DNA of 64,000 nt from positions 372,001-436,000 of the forward strand of contig NZ_JMIT01000004.1 in the NCBI RefSeq assembly GCF_000731675.1. Reading direction: 5' to 3'. Positions 16,715 through 25,726 of this stretch are shown here, in pieces. Position numbers and translations under genes: made by a program. The DNA comes from Pseudomonas capeferrum (GTDB taxonomy: Bacteria > Pseudomonadota > Gammaproteobacteria > Pseudomonadales > Pseudomonadaceae). A model generated the notes under the pieces. The model did no database searches and was not told the origin of the DNA. It worked only from the letters and a program-made list of their open reading frames with translations. Position 1 is the stretch's first letter, and each line of letters starts with the position of its first letter.

Positions 16715-18202
16715 ATGAGCCTGCTAAAAACGGCGCTGCACGAAAAAACCTTCGTCTGCGTCATGGAGTTCGTCCCCAAGCCCTCGGCGGAACGTTTCGC
16801 CGCCATGGAAGCGATCATGGCCCGTGCGCACCTGTGTGGCTGGCCGATGACCCTGGCCATCGGTGATCGCGTCGGCAGCCCACTGGACCTGTCGCCCCTG
16901 GACGCCCTCGCCAGCTTCAGCTCACCCGTGCCTGCCCTGCCGCACTTTTCTGGCAAGGACCGCGAACGGCACCACTTGCTGGCGCAACTGCAACGCATGG
17001 ATGCCGACGGGCTTGACCAACTGCTGCTGCTCACTGGCGACCGCCTGCCTGGGCATCAACCCGCAGAGCGCCCGGTGCGCTACCTGGAATCGGTGGCCGC
17101 CCTGCAGCTCGCGCGCCAGGCTTGCCCACACTGGTTGCTCGGTGCCGCGCTCAACCCATTCAAGTACTGCGAGGAAGAAGGCGGCGCGCAGTACTTCAAG
17201 GCCGAGAAAAAACTGGCTGCGGGCGCCGACTTTCTGACCCTGCAACTGGGCTTCGATGCCAGCAAGCACCAGGAAGCCCAAACCTGGATGAACCGCCAGC
17301 CGCACCCGAAACCCTTGCTGGCCTGCCTGATGAGCCTTACCCATGGCCGCGCCGCAATGCTCGATCACGTGGCTGGCGTGACGGTCACGCCGTCCATGCG
17401 CGACATGCTCGAAGCGGAAGCAGCCGTGTCCAAGGCCCACGCCCAGGCGCGCAGCGTCGACCGGCTGGCGCTGCAGGTGATTGGTGTAAAACTGATGGGC
17501 TACGCCGGGGTGCACGTGTCGGGCATTCACGAACTCAAGCAGCTGTTGGCCCTGGAACAACGCATCGAACACTGGCAAGCGCAGATCCACTCACTGGAAC
17601 AGTGGGCGCCAGCCTGGGCGGCCAGTTGGCAGGTGCCCGGCCTGCCTGCCGTGGTCTTTCATCCGCCGTCAGCGAGCTGGCGCCAGGGCGAGTCGAAGGT
17701 CAGCGCGTCGAACAAAGAGAAGGCGCGGTACCACCTGCTGCACGCGTCCCATGCCTTGCTGTTCAGCCGCAGCAACTGGCTGAGCCAGGCATTCGGCTGG
17801 GCCGTTCGCCAACCGTTGTGGGCAACAGCCCGCGGTGCGCGCGTGCTGCACGGGGTGGAGCGTGCGCTGAAGCGACCGCTGGTGGGCTGCGACACCTGCG
17901 GCCGCTGCCGCCTCGAAGACACCCTCTACATCTGCCCGGAAACCTGCCCCAAGGGCCTGGCCAACGGCCCCTGCGGCGGTACCTCGCTGAACCGCTGCGA
18001 ATTCGGCGACCGCGAATGCATCCACAGCGTCAAGTACCGCACCGCCAAGGCCGTGCGGCAGACGGCTGTGCTCACCGAGCGGCTGATCCCGTGCATCGAA
18101 GTGCAAACCCGCCACCGCAGTTCATGGCCGGCCTGGTTCGCGGCCCAGGCACCTCACCGGCTCAAGCCCTGCTCAAAGCCTCGAACCCAGCCCGAATCGT
18201 AG
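16715..18202 (+). CDS. MTHFR-like protein with cysteine-rich C-terminal domain
   Basis: 495 residues. The N-terminal 300 or so have the TIM-barrel pattern of methylenetetrahydrofolate reductase (VCVMEFVPKPSAERF, then FLTLQLGFDA). The C-terminal part is the MTHFR_C domain with eight or more cysteines (CDTCGRCRLEDTLYICPETC and then GPCGGTSLNRCEFGDREC), which may hold an Fe-S cluster or zinc. MTHFR_C proteins in anaerobes couple to electron carriers; in pseudomonads the role is unclear. It is divergent from the MetE N-domain gene, and its last 41 bases overlap the end of the convergent GTPase gene. Confidence 0.83.
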   Translation: MSLLKTALHEKTFVCVMEFVPKPSAERFAAMEAIMARAHLCGWPMTLAIGDRVGSPLDLSPLDALASFSSPVPALPHFSGKDRERHHLLAQLQRMDADGLDQLLLLTGDRLPGHQPAERPVRYLESVAALQLARQACPHWLLGAALNPFKYCEEEGGAQYFKAEKKLAAGADFLTLQLGFDASKHQEAQTWMNRQPHPKPLLACLMSLTHGRAAMLDHVAGVTVTPSMRDMLEAEAAVSKAHAQARSVDRLALQVIGVKLMGYAGVHVSGIHELKQLLALEQRIEHWQAQIHSLEQWAPAWAASWQVPGLPAVVFHPPSASWRQGESKVSASNKEKARYHLLHASHALLFSRSNWLSQAFGWAVRQPLWATARGARVLHGVERALKRPLVGCDTCGRCRLEDTLYICPETCPKGLANGPCGGTSLNRCEFGDRECIHSVKYRTAKAVRQTAVLTERLIPCIEVQTRHRSSWPAWFAAQAPHRLKPCSKPRTQPES

Positions 18203-19139
18203 CCTCGGGCAGGTCATCGGCAATGAACACCAGCACGCTTTCGCGGGCCTCGCCTGCTGCCCATTCGGCATCCCAGTCAAAGCCGTAGAGCTTGAGCACG
18301 CCCTGAAACACCAGGCGACGATCGTCCCCGGCAATGTTCAGCACGCCCTTGTAACGCAGCAATTGCTTGCCGTGGGTTTCCAGCAGCGCGTTCATGAAGT
18401 CGCTGAGGCGGTCGATGTCCAGCGGGGTGTCGGTGCGCAACACCAAGGTCGAGATACGGTCCGGGGTGGCCGGCTTGAGCACCGGGCGCAGGGCCGGCTT
18501 GAGGCTGGCGCCCAGGTCGCTATTGAGGTTGAAACCGCGCACATCGAGTAGTTCGGCCAGGTCGATGCGCCCCTGTTCGACCACACGAATGGCGGCACGG
18601 CCGTTGATGCGCGACAGGCGCTCGCGCAGGGCATCCACCGCCGCAGGTTCGACCAGGTCGGTCTTGCTCAGCAGCAGGCGGTCGGCAAACCCGACCTGGG
18701 CCTGGGCAATGGCCTGGGTCAGGTGCAGCTCGGCATGGGCGGCGTCGACCAGGGTGATGATGCCGTCGAGGATGTAGCGATCACGCAGGTCCTCGTCGAT
18801 GAAAAAGGTCTGCGCAACCGGTGCAGGGTCGGCAAGCCCGGTGCATTCGATCACCAGGCGGTCGAAGGCGATCTCGCCGGCGTCCAGGCGCTCCAGCAGC
18901 AGGTACAGGGCGCGGGTGAGGTCGCCATGGATGCTGCAGCACACGCAGCCGTTGGCCAGGGTCATGACCTGCACCGGCTCGTCGCCCAGCAGCTGGCTGT
19001 CGATACCGGCCTCGCTGAACTCGTTCTCGATCACGGCGATCTTCAGGCCGTGCTCGGCCTTGAGCATGTGCTTGAGCAAGGTGGTCTTGCCGGCACCCAG
19101 AAAGCCGGTCAGTACGGTGACGGGAATAGGCGATTGCAC
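18162..19139 (-). CDS. yjiA: CobW/YjiA-family metal-dependent GTPase
   Basis: 325 residues. Walker A GFLGAGKTT (12-20), metal motif CVCC (65-68), and SKTD for guanine recognition, then the CobW C-terminal domain. Members act as GTP-driven metal (Zn, Co) chaperones. The start is a GTG at 19139 with AGGAG 7-8 bases upstream. The trio CstA, YbdD/YjiX and YjiA on one strand is conserved from E. coli to pseudomonads, so it belongs to the same operon; a strong hairpin at 19168-19197 lies between it and ybdD and could reduce its expression. Confidence 0.88.
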   Translation of the reverse strand: MQSPIPVTVLTGFLGAGKTTLLKHMLKAEHGLKIAVIENEFSEAGIDSQLLGDEPVQVMTLANGCVCCSIHGDLTRALYLLLERLDAGEIAFDRLVIECTGLADPAPVAQTFFIDEDLRDRYILDGIITLVDAAHAELHLTQAIAQAQVGFADRLLLSKTDLVEPAAVDALRERLSRINGRAAIRVVEQGRIDLAELLDVRGFNLNSDLGASLKPALRPVLKPATPDRISTLVLRTDTPLDIDRLSDFMNALLETHGKQLLRYKGVLNIAGDDRRLVFQGVLKLYGFDWDAEWAAGEARESVLVFIADDLPEATIRAGFEALSRA

Positions 19140-19167
19140 GCAAAAAGCTCCTGAAGCTGAAAATGAA

Positions 19168-19197
19168 TGTGGGAGCCCGGCTGCCCGGGCTCCCACA
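19168..19197. repeat. Hairpin between ybdD and yjiA
   Basis: TGTGGGAGCCCGG pairs perfectly with CCGGGCTCCCACA over a 4-base loop, a 13-bp stem, in the 78-base gap within the cstA-ybdD-yjiA run. It looks like a solitary REP-type element and may act as a partial terminator or RNA-stability element. Confidence 0.65.
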
Positions 19198-19217
19198 GGT
19201 TCACAGGTGTTGCAGGC

Positions 19218-19415
19218 TCAACAGCACTTGGGCCCGGACTTGCCACCGTAACGCGCTTCCTGGCGTTCACGGAAGAACGCCTCGTAGCTCATCACCGGTT
19301 TGTCCGGGTGCTTGTTCTGCATGTGTTCGACATAGTTGTCGTAGTCGGGCATGCCGACCATCAGGCGGGCTGCCTGCCCCAGGTACTTACCCAGTCGACC
19401 CAGGTCGTTGAACAT
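19218..19415 (-). CDS. ybdD: YbdD/YjiX-family small protein
   Basis: 65 residues. The conserved core GMPDYDNYVEHMQNKHPDKP and the C-terminal CC tail define the family (DUF466). In E. coli, YjiX is needed together with the CstA-type transporter for pyruvate uptake. It lies 17 bases after cstA on the same strand, in keeping with a role as an accessory subunit. Confidence 0.92.
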   Translation of the reverse strand: MFNDLGRLGKYLGQAARLMVGMPDYDNYVEHMQNKHPDKPVMSYEAFFRERQEARYGGKSGPKCC

Positions 19416-19432
19416 AGCTGCAGTCCTCTCGT

Positions 19433-21499
19433 TTACGCGTCAGGCAGCGCCTGGAACGGGGTTTCCTTGTCGGTGCGTTCCTTGCGGCCCCAGGCGGCGT
19501 AGCCGACCTTGATGGCGAAGAACAGGATGCTGAACACCACCAGCAGGAACAGAATCGTCAGGCCCGCGTTGGTGTAGGCGTTGTAGATCACGTGCTGCAT
19601 CTGCCCGATGTCCTTGGCCGGGGCCAGTACCTGGCCGGCGTCCAGCGCAGTGCTGTACTTCTTGGCCAGGGCCAGGAAGCCAACGGCCGGGTTCGGGTCG
19701 AACAGCTTGATCAGGCCTGCGGCAGTGGTACAGATCAGCAGCCACACGGCCGGCACCAGGGTGACCCAGATGTAGCGCTGACGCTTCATCTTGATCAGCA
19801 CCACAGTACCGAGCATCAAGGCGATACCGGCCAGCATCTGGTTGGAGATGCCAAACAGCGGCCACAAGGTGTTGATGCCACCCAGCGGGTCGATCACGCC
19901 CTGGTACAGCAGATAACCCCACATTGCCACGCAGCCAGCGGTGGCGAGCAGGTTGGCACCCCACGATTCGGTGCGTTTGAGCGCCGGCACGAAGCTGCCC
20001 AGCAGGTCCTGCAGCATGAAGCGCCCGGCACGGGTACCGGCGTCCACGGCGGTGAGGATGAACAGGGCTTCGAACAGGATCGCGAAGTGGTACCAGAAGG
20101 CCATGGTGTTCTCACCCGGCAGCACCTGGTGAAGGATCTGCGCGATACCCACCGCCAACGTTGGCGCACCACCGGCACGGGCCAGCACGGTGTGCTCGCC
20201 AATGTCGCGGGCGACCGCTTCGAGCTGCTCAGGGGTGATCAGGAAGCCCCAACTGCTGACCGTCTGCGCCACCGTAGCAACGTCGGCGCCAACCACCGCA
20301 GCCGGGCTGTTCATGGCGAAGTACACGCCAGGCTCGATCACCGAGGCGGCGACCATGGCCATGATGGCGACGAACGACTCCATCAGCATGCCGCCGTAGC
20401 CGATGTAACGGGCGTTGGTTTCGTTATCCAGCAGCTTGGGCGTGGTGCCCGAGGAGATCAGCGCGTGGAAGCCCGATACCGCACCGCAGGCGATGGTGAT
20501 GAACAGGAACGGGAACAATGTGCCCTTCCAGACCGGCCCAGTACCGTCGGTGAACTGGGTCAGGGCCGGCATTTTCAGCTCTGGCGCGATGATCAGGATA
20601 CCGATGGCCAGGCCAACAATGGTGCCGATCTTGAGGAAGGTCGACAGGTAGTCACGCGGTGCCAGCACCAGCCATACCGGCAGTACGGCAGCGACGAAGC
20701 CATAACCCACCAGCATCCAGGTGATCTGCACGCCGGTGAAGGTGAACGCCGGGCCCCAGACCGGGTCCGCAGCGATCACGCCGCCCAGCCAGATCGACGC
20801 CAGCAGCAGCACCACGCCGACCACCGAAATCTCGCCGATGCGGCCCGGGCGGATATAGCGCATGTAAATGCCCATGAACATCGCGATCGGAATGGTCGCC
20901 ATCACCGTGAACATGCCCCATGGGCTCTCGGCCAGGGCCTTGACCACGATCAGCGCCAGCACCGCGAGGATGATGATCATGATCAGGAAGCAACCGAACA
21001 GGGCGATGGTGCCCGGGATCCGGCCCATTTCCTCGCGCACCATGTCGCCCAGCGAGCGACCGTTGCGGCGGGTAGACATGAACAGGACCATGAAGTCCTG
21101 CACCGCACCGGCCAGCACAACGCCGGCGATCAGCCAGAGCGTGCCGGGCAGGTAGCCCATTTGCGCGGCAAGTACCGGGCCCACCAGTGGGCCGGCGCCG
21201 GCAATAGCGGCGAAGTGGTGGCCGAACAGGATGTGCTTGTTGGTCGGGACGTAGTCCAGGCCATCGTTGTTGAGCACCGCCGGGGTGGCTCGGCGCGGGT
21301 CGAGTTGCATCACCTTGGTGGCGATGAACAGGCTGTAGTAGCGGTAGGCGACCAGGTAGATGGCCACTGCCGCGACCACGATCCACAAGGCGTTGATCGC
21401 CTCGCCGCGACGCAGGGCGACAACACCCAGCGCGCAGGCTCCTATGACCGCCAACGCCAGCCACGGGATGTGGCGTAGCAGGCTGTTATTGTTGTTCAT
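19433..21499 (-). CDS. cstA: CstA-family pyruvate/peptide transporter
   Basis: 688 residues with about 16-18 membrane helices. Typical segments are FGHHFAAIAGAGPLVGPVLA near residue 95, then DFMVLFMSTRRNGRSLG and GISNQMLAG. CstA and its paralog BtsT bring in pyruvate by proton symport; older work called CstA a peptide transporter. The size matches. GGAAG precedes the ATG at 21499. It heads the operon with ybdD and yjiA. Confidence 0.93.
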   Translation of the reverse strand: MNNNNSLLRHIPWLALAVIGACALGVVALRRGEAINALWIVVAAVAIYLVAYRYYSLFIATKVMQLDPRRATPAVLNNDGLDYVPTNKHILFGHHFAAIAGAGPLVGPVLAAQMGYLPGTLWLIAGVVLAGAVQDFMVLFMSTRRNGRSLGDMVREEMGRIPGTIALFGCFLIMIIILAVLALIVVKALAESPWGMFTVMATIPIAMFMGIYMRYIRPGRIGEISVVGVVLLLASIWLGGVIAADPVWGPAFTFTGVQITWMLVGYGFVAAVLPVWLVLAPRDYLSTFLKIGTIVGLAIGILIIAPELKMPALTQFTDGTGPVWKGTLFPFLFITIACGAVSGFHALISSGTTPKLLDNETNARYIGYGGMLMESFVAIMAMVAASVIEPGVYFAMNSPAAVVGADVATVAQTVSSWGFLITPEQLEAVARDIGEHTVLARAGGAPTLAVGIAQILHQVLPGENTMAFWYHFAILFEALFILTAVDAGTRAGRFMLQDLLGSFVPALKRTESWGANLLATAGCVAMWGYLLYQGVIDPLGGINTLWPLFGISNQMLAGIALMLGTVVLIKMKRQRYIWVTLVPAVWLLICTTAAGLIKLFDPNPAVGFLALAKKYSTALDAGQVLAPAKDIGQMQHVIYNAYTNAGLTILFLLVVFSILFFAIKVGYAAWGRKERTDKETPFQALPDA

Positions 21500-21804
21500 G
21501 GCATGCTTCCAGCTAAGTGGTTGGAATAGACAGCCCCTTGAGTCTAGGGCCTGCTTGACGGCTTTACCATCCCGATTTGGCGCTCAGCCACTGACCAGCA
21601 CGCGCTCTAGCACGCTGCTACCCGAACTACCCGCAGTCCGTGGCGACAACGTTACTTCGGCTGACCTGTCATTTCTGCCAGTTGTCCAGGGTGGCAACTG
21701 CGCATTAAATGATCAGGCAAACCAGTCGCCACGATATGACTCACGGTGCGCAAACGCTCGAACCGTGCGTCGATCAGTTGATAACCAGCAAGCAGGGACA
21801 GATG
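21500..21804. other. Non-coding gap upstream of cstA
   Basis: 305 bases between the leftward cstA start and the remnant at 21805. No frame with good coding character was found on either strand. It must hold the cstA promoter, but no clear sigma-70 or sigma-54 pair could be picked out by eye. CAGTTG and CAACTG near 21679-21702 form a weak inverted repeat. Confidence 0.5.
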
Positions 21805-22024
21805 ATGACTCAGGATAAGAGTAAATCCACGCGTGACTCAGGCTCAATCGAACCCACCCATGGCTCGATCTCAAAGCCCAAGTCCCGAGCGACCTTCGCT
21901 GAGGAAAGAGACGCTGAAGTTGCCTGAGCGCGACGGTTATCAAGTGCTGCTTGGGGTATGGGAAATTGCCGAGACAGATAAAGCCTTCTATCAGGTGGTT
22001 GACCTGAATTTCGTCTCCAACTAA
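21805..22024 (+). pseudogene. Chitin-binding / LPMO (AA10)-like protein, internal deletion
   Basis: The first 35 codons from the ATG at 21805 (good AGGGACAG site) include THGSISKPKSRATFA, which matches the N-terminal His segment of AA10 lytic polysaccharide monooxygenase-like proteins. The frame then stops at 21927. The +1 frame carries LKLPERDGYQVLLGVWEIAE followed by TDKAFYQVVDLNFVSN, the last strands of the same family, ending at 22024. About 150 residues between them, including the second copper His, are missing. The cytosolic-looking leader before His, without signal peptide, is also seen in the Pseudomonas proteins I recall. Family identity is by eye. Confidence 0.68.
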
Positions 22025-22127
22025 GGGTGGCACCGGGCGACGCCCGCAGACGGTACCTTGTCGCTCGCCCTCAGGCAGAAAAGGCCATGGCTGGTCTATA
22101 GTCAGAACATCTGACGAGGGGCCCGCC

Positions 22128-22493
22128 ATGACCACTTCTTCCAACAATCGCCGACGCTTCCAGCGCATAGACTTCGACGCCCCCACCGAACTGCGCCAGG
22201 GTGACCGCCGCTGGCCGGTCAAACTGCTTGACCTGTCGCTCAAGGGCCTGCTGGTCGAGCGCCCCCAGCCGTGGAATGCCGACCTCTCACAGGACTTCGA
22301 TGCGGTCATCCATCTTGACCCGCATACCCACGTGCGGATGCAGGTGGAGCTTCGTCATGAAGAAGCACAGCGCCTGGGCTTCGTCTGCCTCTACATCGAC
22401 CTCGATTCGATGAGCCATTTGCACCGTCTTGTAGAACTGAACGTGGCCGACAGCACCGAAATGATGCGTGAGCTGCGAGAACTCATCGAATAA
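22128..22493 (+). CDS. PilZ domain protein
   Basis: 121 residues, a stand-alone PilZ domain. Both c-di-GMP motifs are present: RRRFQR near the N-terminus (R-x-x-x-R type) and DLSLKGLLVE about 25 residues later (D/N-x-S-x-x-G). It should bind c-di-GMP and change the activity of a partner protein; the partner is not evident. Its own promoter probably lies in the 100-base gap after the broken LPMO-like gene. Confidence 0.9.
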   Translation: MTTSSNNRRRFQRIDFDAPTELRQGDRRWPVKLLDLSLKGLLVERPQPWNADLSQDFDAVIHLDPHTHVRMQVELRHEEAQRLGFVCLYIDLDSMSHLHRLVELNVADSTEMMRELRELIE

Positions 22494-22677
22494 TGGGATC
22501 TCTTAGCTAGCTAACATCCTTCCCACCTAGCGTTTCCTGTCTACCCAGACAGCTTTAAGCCTGGGTAGCAGCTCTTTGTACACACCCCTCTAATACAGCC
22601 TTTCATGACTTGGTACGCGTTCTGCATTGGGATTCAGGCCACCCTGAAGCCGGGCTTGTTCGCGCTCCGATCAAAAT

Positions 22678-22689
22678 ATTGTATACAAT
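22678..22689. promoter_or_regulatory. Palindromic operator candidate before NCS2 permease
   Basis: ATTGTATACAAT is a perfect 12-bp palindrome about 70 bases upstream of the permease ATG at 22759. TTGTATACAA-like sites are typical for GntR regulators of the FadR group. No regulator gene is adjacent. The wider gap 22494-22758 also has a TTAGCTAGCTAA palindrome at 22503-22514 just after the PilZ gene. Confidence 0.5.
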
Positions 22690-22758
22690 TCTTGTAGCAA
22701 TCAATTGTAGGAAGTGTCTACAGTAGCGGCACAACAATAAACGCAGAGAGCCTGCTCC

Positions 22759-24276
22759 ATGACTACGTCCCCTAGCACGTCTCCCGCCAAGCGCCCCGAG
22801 GATGAAAACCTCGGCCTTGGGGCCAACCTGGCCTATGGTCTGCAGCATGTGTTGACCATGTATGGAGGGATCGTTGCGGTACCCCTGATCCTGGGGCAGG
22901 CCGCGGGCCTGAATGGTGCCGAAATCGGCATGCTGATCGCCGCGTCATTGTTTGCCGGTGGCCTGGCCACCTTGCTGCAGACGCTTGGCCTGCCATTCTT
23001 CGGTTGCCAGTTGCCGCTGGTGCAGGGCGTATCGTTCGCCGGCGTGGCAACCATGGGCGCCATTCTCAGCAGCGAAGGCGGTGGTGGCCTGCCGGGTGTG
23101 CTGGGTGCGGTCATGGCGGCTTCGTTCATCGGCTTCCTGATCACGCCGGTGTTCTCGCGGATCACCAAGTATTTCCCACCGCTGGTAACCGGCATCGTCA
23201 TCACCACCATCGGTTTGACCCTAATGCCGGTGGCCGCACGCTGGGTGATGGGCGGCAACAGTGCTTCGCCGGAGTTCGGCAGCGTGGCCAACATCGGCCT
23301 GGCGGCACTGACCTTCGCCATCGTGCTGCTGCTGAGCAAACTGGGCAGCGCGACCATCTCGCGCCTGTCGATTCTCCTGGCCATGGTGTTTGGCACCCTG
23401 ATCGCCTGGGCGCTGGGCATGACCGACTTCAGCAAGGTCACCCAAGGCCCGATGTTCGCCTTCCCCACGCCGTTCCATTTCGGCATGCCGGAATTCCACA
23501 TCGCCGCGATCCTGTCGATGTGCATCGTGATCATGGTGACCCTGGTGGAAACCTCGGCCGACATTCTCGCGGTGGGCGACATCATTGAAACCAAGGTCGA
23601 CTCCAAGCGCCTGGGCAATGGCCTGCGTGCCGACATGGCGTCGAGCATCCTGGCACCGATCTTCGGCTCGTTCACCCAGAGCGCCTTCGCCCAGAACGTC
23701 GGCCTGGTGGCCGTGACCGGAGTCAAGAGCCGCTACGTGGTGGCCACCGGTGGCGTCATTCTGGTGGTGCTCGGCTTGCTGCCGGTCATGGGCCGGGTAA
23801 TTGCCGCCGTGCCAACCCCGGTATTGGGCGGCGCGGGGATCGTGCTGTTCGGCACCGTGGCAGCCAGCGGTATCCGTACCCTGTCCAAGGTCAGCTACAA
23901 GAACAACGTCAACCTGATCATCGTCGCCGCTTCGCTGGGCTTCGGCATGATCCCGATTGCCGCACCGACCTTCTACCACCACTTCCCGAACTGGTTCGAG
24001 ACCATCTTCCACTCGGGCATCAGCTCGGCGGCGATCATGGCGATTCTGCTGAACCTGATCTTCAACCACTTCACCACTGGCAACTCGGACCAGCAGTCGG
24101 TATTTGCCGCAGCCTACGAACGCACCATCCAGTATTCGGACATTTCTGCACTGCGCGATGGCGATTACTTCAAGGATGGCAAGCTGTTCGATGCCGAGGG
24201 TATTGAAGTGCCGATGCTGGAGCTGGACGAGCATGGCAACGAGGCGCCCAGGCGCAGCCCGGTTGCCGAGCATTGA
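22759..24276 (+). CDS. NCS2-family xanthine/urate permease
   Basis: 505 residues, about 14 membrane helices. The first helix reads NLAYGLQHVLTMYGGIVAVP with the family QH motif; the later SILAPIFGSFTQSAFAQNVG is the substrate-site stretch in which TQSAFAQN is typical for xanthine/urate carriers (UacT, XanQ group). It is a proton symporter for a purine base. Its C-terminus has a 60-residue soluble tail. A palindromic operator lies upstream and a strong terminator follows. Confidence 0.87.
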   Translation: MTTSPSTSPAKRPEDENLGLGANLAYGLQHVLTMYGGIVAVPLILGQAAGLNGAEIGMLIAASLFAGGLATLLQTLGLPFFGCQLPLVQGVSFAGVATMGAILSSEGGGGLPGVLGAVMAASFIGFLITPVFSRITKYFPPLVTGIVITTIGLTLMPVAARWVMGGNSASPEFGSVANIGLAALTFAIVLLLSKLGSATISRLSILLAMVFGTLIAWALGMTDFSKVTQGPMFAFPTPFHFGMPEFHIAAILSMCIVIMVTLVETSADILAVGDIIETKVDSKRLGNGLRADMASSILAPIFGSFTQSAFAQNVGLVAVTGVKSRYVVATGGVILVVLGLLPVMGRVIAAVPTPVLGGAGIVLFGTVAASGIRTLSKVSYKNNVNLIIVAASLGFGMIPIAAPTFYHHFPNWFETIFHSGISSAAIMAILLNLIFNHFTTGNSDQQSVFAAAYERTIQYSDISALRDGDYFKDGKLFDAEGIEVPMLELDEHGNEAPRRSPVAEH

Positions 24277-24299
24277 CCGCTGATTGAGCGGTTAAGCAA

Positions 24300-24333
24300 G
24301 GGGAGCCGATGCGCATCGTCGGCTCCCCTTTTT
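24300..24333 (+). terminator. Rho-independent terminator
   Basis: GGGGAGCCGA and TCGGCTCCCC form a 10-bp stem over a 9-base loop that itself can pair (TGCGCATCG), followed by TTTTT. It closes the NCS2 permease gene and lies 22 bases before the end of the convergent radA. Confidence 0.92.
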
Positions 24334-24355
24334 GTTTGCCTTTACAGGCAATACA

Positions 24356-25726
24356 TCACTCGAACAGGGCATCCAAAGCCTGTTCCAGCCGGGTCACGGC
24401 GATCACCTGCAACCCTGCCGGCGGCTCCTTGGGCGCATTGCCCTTGGGCACGATGGCCCGCTTGAAGCCATGCTTGGCCGCCTCTTTCAGCCGCTCTTGG
24501 CCACTGGGCACCGGCCGCACCTCGCCCGACAAGCCAATCTCGCCAAACACCAGCAACCCATGGGCCAACGGCCGGTTGCGCAGGCTGGACATCACCGCCG
24601 CCAACAAAGCCAGGTCAGAAGCCGTCTCCAGCACTTTCACACCGCCCACCACGTTGAGGAACACATCCTGGTCGTGGGTAGGAATGCCGCCATGGCGGTG
24701 CAGTACTGCCAGCAACATGGCCAGGCGGTTCTGGTCCAGGCCCAGGGTCACCCGGCGCGGGTTGGCCAGGTGGCTGTCATCGACCAGCGCCTGCACCTCG
24801 ACCAGCATCGGCCGAGTGCCCTCCCAGGTGGCCATCACCACACTGCCCGGCACCTCTTCCTGGGTGCGATTGAGGAAGATCGCCGAAGGGTTCGAAACCT
24901 CCTTGAGGCCGCGGTCGGTCATGCCGAACACGCCCAGTTCGTTGACCGCACCAAAGCGGTTTTTCACCGCCCGCAGCAGGCGCAGGCGGCCATCGGACTC
25001 GCCCTCGAAATACAGCACGGTGTCGACCATGTGCTCCAGCACCCGCGGCCCGGCCAGCGAGCCTTCCTTGGTGACGTGGCCCACCAGGAAGATGGCCGTG
25101 CCGCTCTGCTTGGCGTAACGCACCAGCAACGCCGTGCTCTCGCGCACCTGGGCCACGCCACCGGGCGCTGATTGCAGCTGTTCGGTGAAAATGGTCTGGA
25201 TCGAGTCGATGACCATGACTCGGGGCTTTTCCTGGCGAGCCGTGGCGATGATGGTCTCGATACAGGTTTCGGTCATCACCTTGAGCTGGTCCTGGGGCAG
25301 GCCCAGGCGGCGCGAGCGCATCGCCACCTGCTGTTGCGACTCTTCGCCGGTGACATACAGCGCAGGCATGTGCACGGCAATGTTGCACAGGGTCTGCAAC
25401 AGAATGGTCGACTTGCCGATACCCGGGTCACCGCCGATCAGCACCACCGAGCCATCGACCAAACCGCCACCCAGCACGCGGTCCAGTTCGCTGCTGCTGG
25501 TGGTGAAGCGCGGGATCTCTTCCACGCTGACTTCGGCCAGGGTCTTGATCTGCGCCTGTTGCCCGGTCCAGCCGGCACGGCCACTGCTGGGTGCCGCCGC
25601 CCCGCCGCTCTCGATCATGGTTTCGACCAGGGTGTTCCAGGCCCCGCATTCGCCGCACTGGCCGGCCCATTTGGGGAAGGTCGCGCCGCATTCGGTGCAG
25701 CCATACAAGCGCTTGGCCTTGGCCAT
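24356..25726 (-). CDS. radA: DNA repair protein RadA
   Basis: 456 residues. C4 zinc finger with Cys10, 13, 24 and 27; Walker A GGDPGIGKST (98-107); the RadA-specific KNRFG motif in AVKNRFGAVNELG; C-terminal Lon-protease-like domain. RadA is a hexameric DnaB-type helicase that drives branch migration in recombination. The start MAKAKRLYGCTECGA is canonical. Gene order radA-mscL-fpr is shared across pseudomonads. Confidence 0.97.
   Translation of the reverse strand: MAKAKRLYGCTECGATFPKWAGQCGECGAWNTLVETMIESGGAAAPSSGRAGWTGQQAQIKTLAEVSVEEIPRFTTSSSELDRVLGGGLVDGSVVLIGGDPGIGKSTILLQTLCNIAVHMPALYVTGEESQQQVAMRSRRLGLPQDQLKVMTETCIETIIATARQEKPRVMVIDSIQTIFTEQLQSAPGGVAQVRESTALLVRYAKQSGTAIFLVGHVTKEGSLAGPRVLEHMVDTVLYFEGESDGRLRLLRAVKNRFGAVNELGVFGMTDRGLKEVSNPSAIFLNRTQEEVPGSVVMATWEGTRPMLVEVQALVDDSHLANPRRVTLGLDQNRLAMLLAVLHRHGGIPTHDQDVFLNVVGGVKVLETASDLALLAAVMSSLRNRPLAHGLLVFGEIGLSGEVRPVPSGQERLKEAAKHGFKRAIVPKGNAPKEPPAGLQVIAVTRLEQALDALFE

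Noticed and set aside
19592..21478. Rightward open frame of 628 codons opposite cstA
   Set aside because: Antisense shadow in GC-rich DNA, rich in His, Gln, Arg; no ribosome site or known domain, while cstA on the other strand is unmistakable.
22503..22514. TTAGCTAGCTAA palindrome as an attachment or insertion scar
   Set aside because: No second copy or flanking duplication found; short palindromes of this kind occur by chance.
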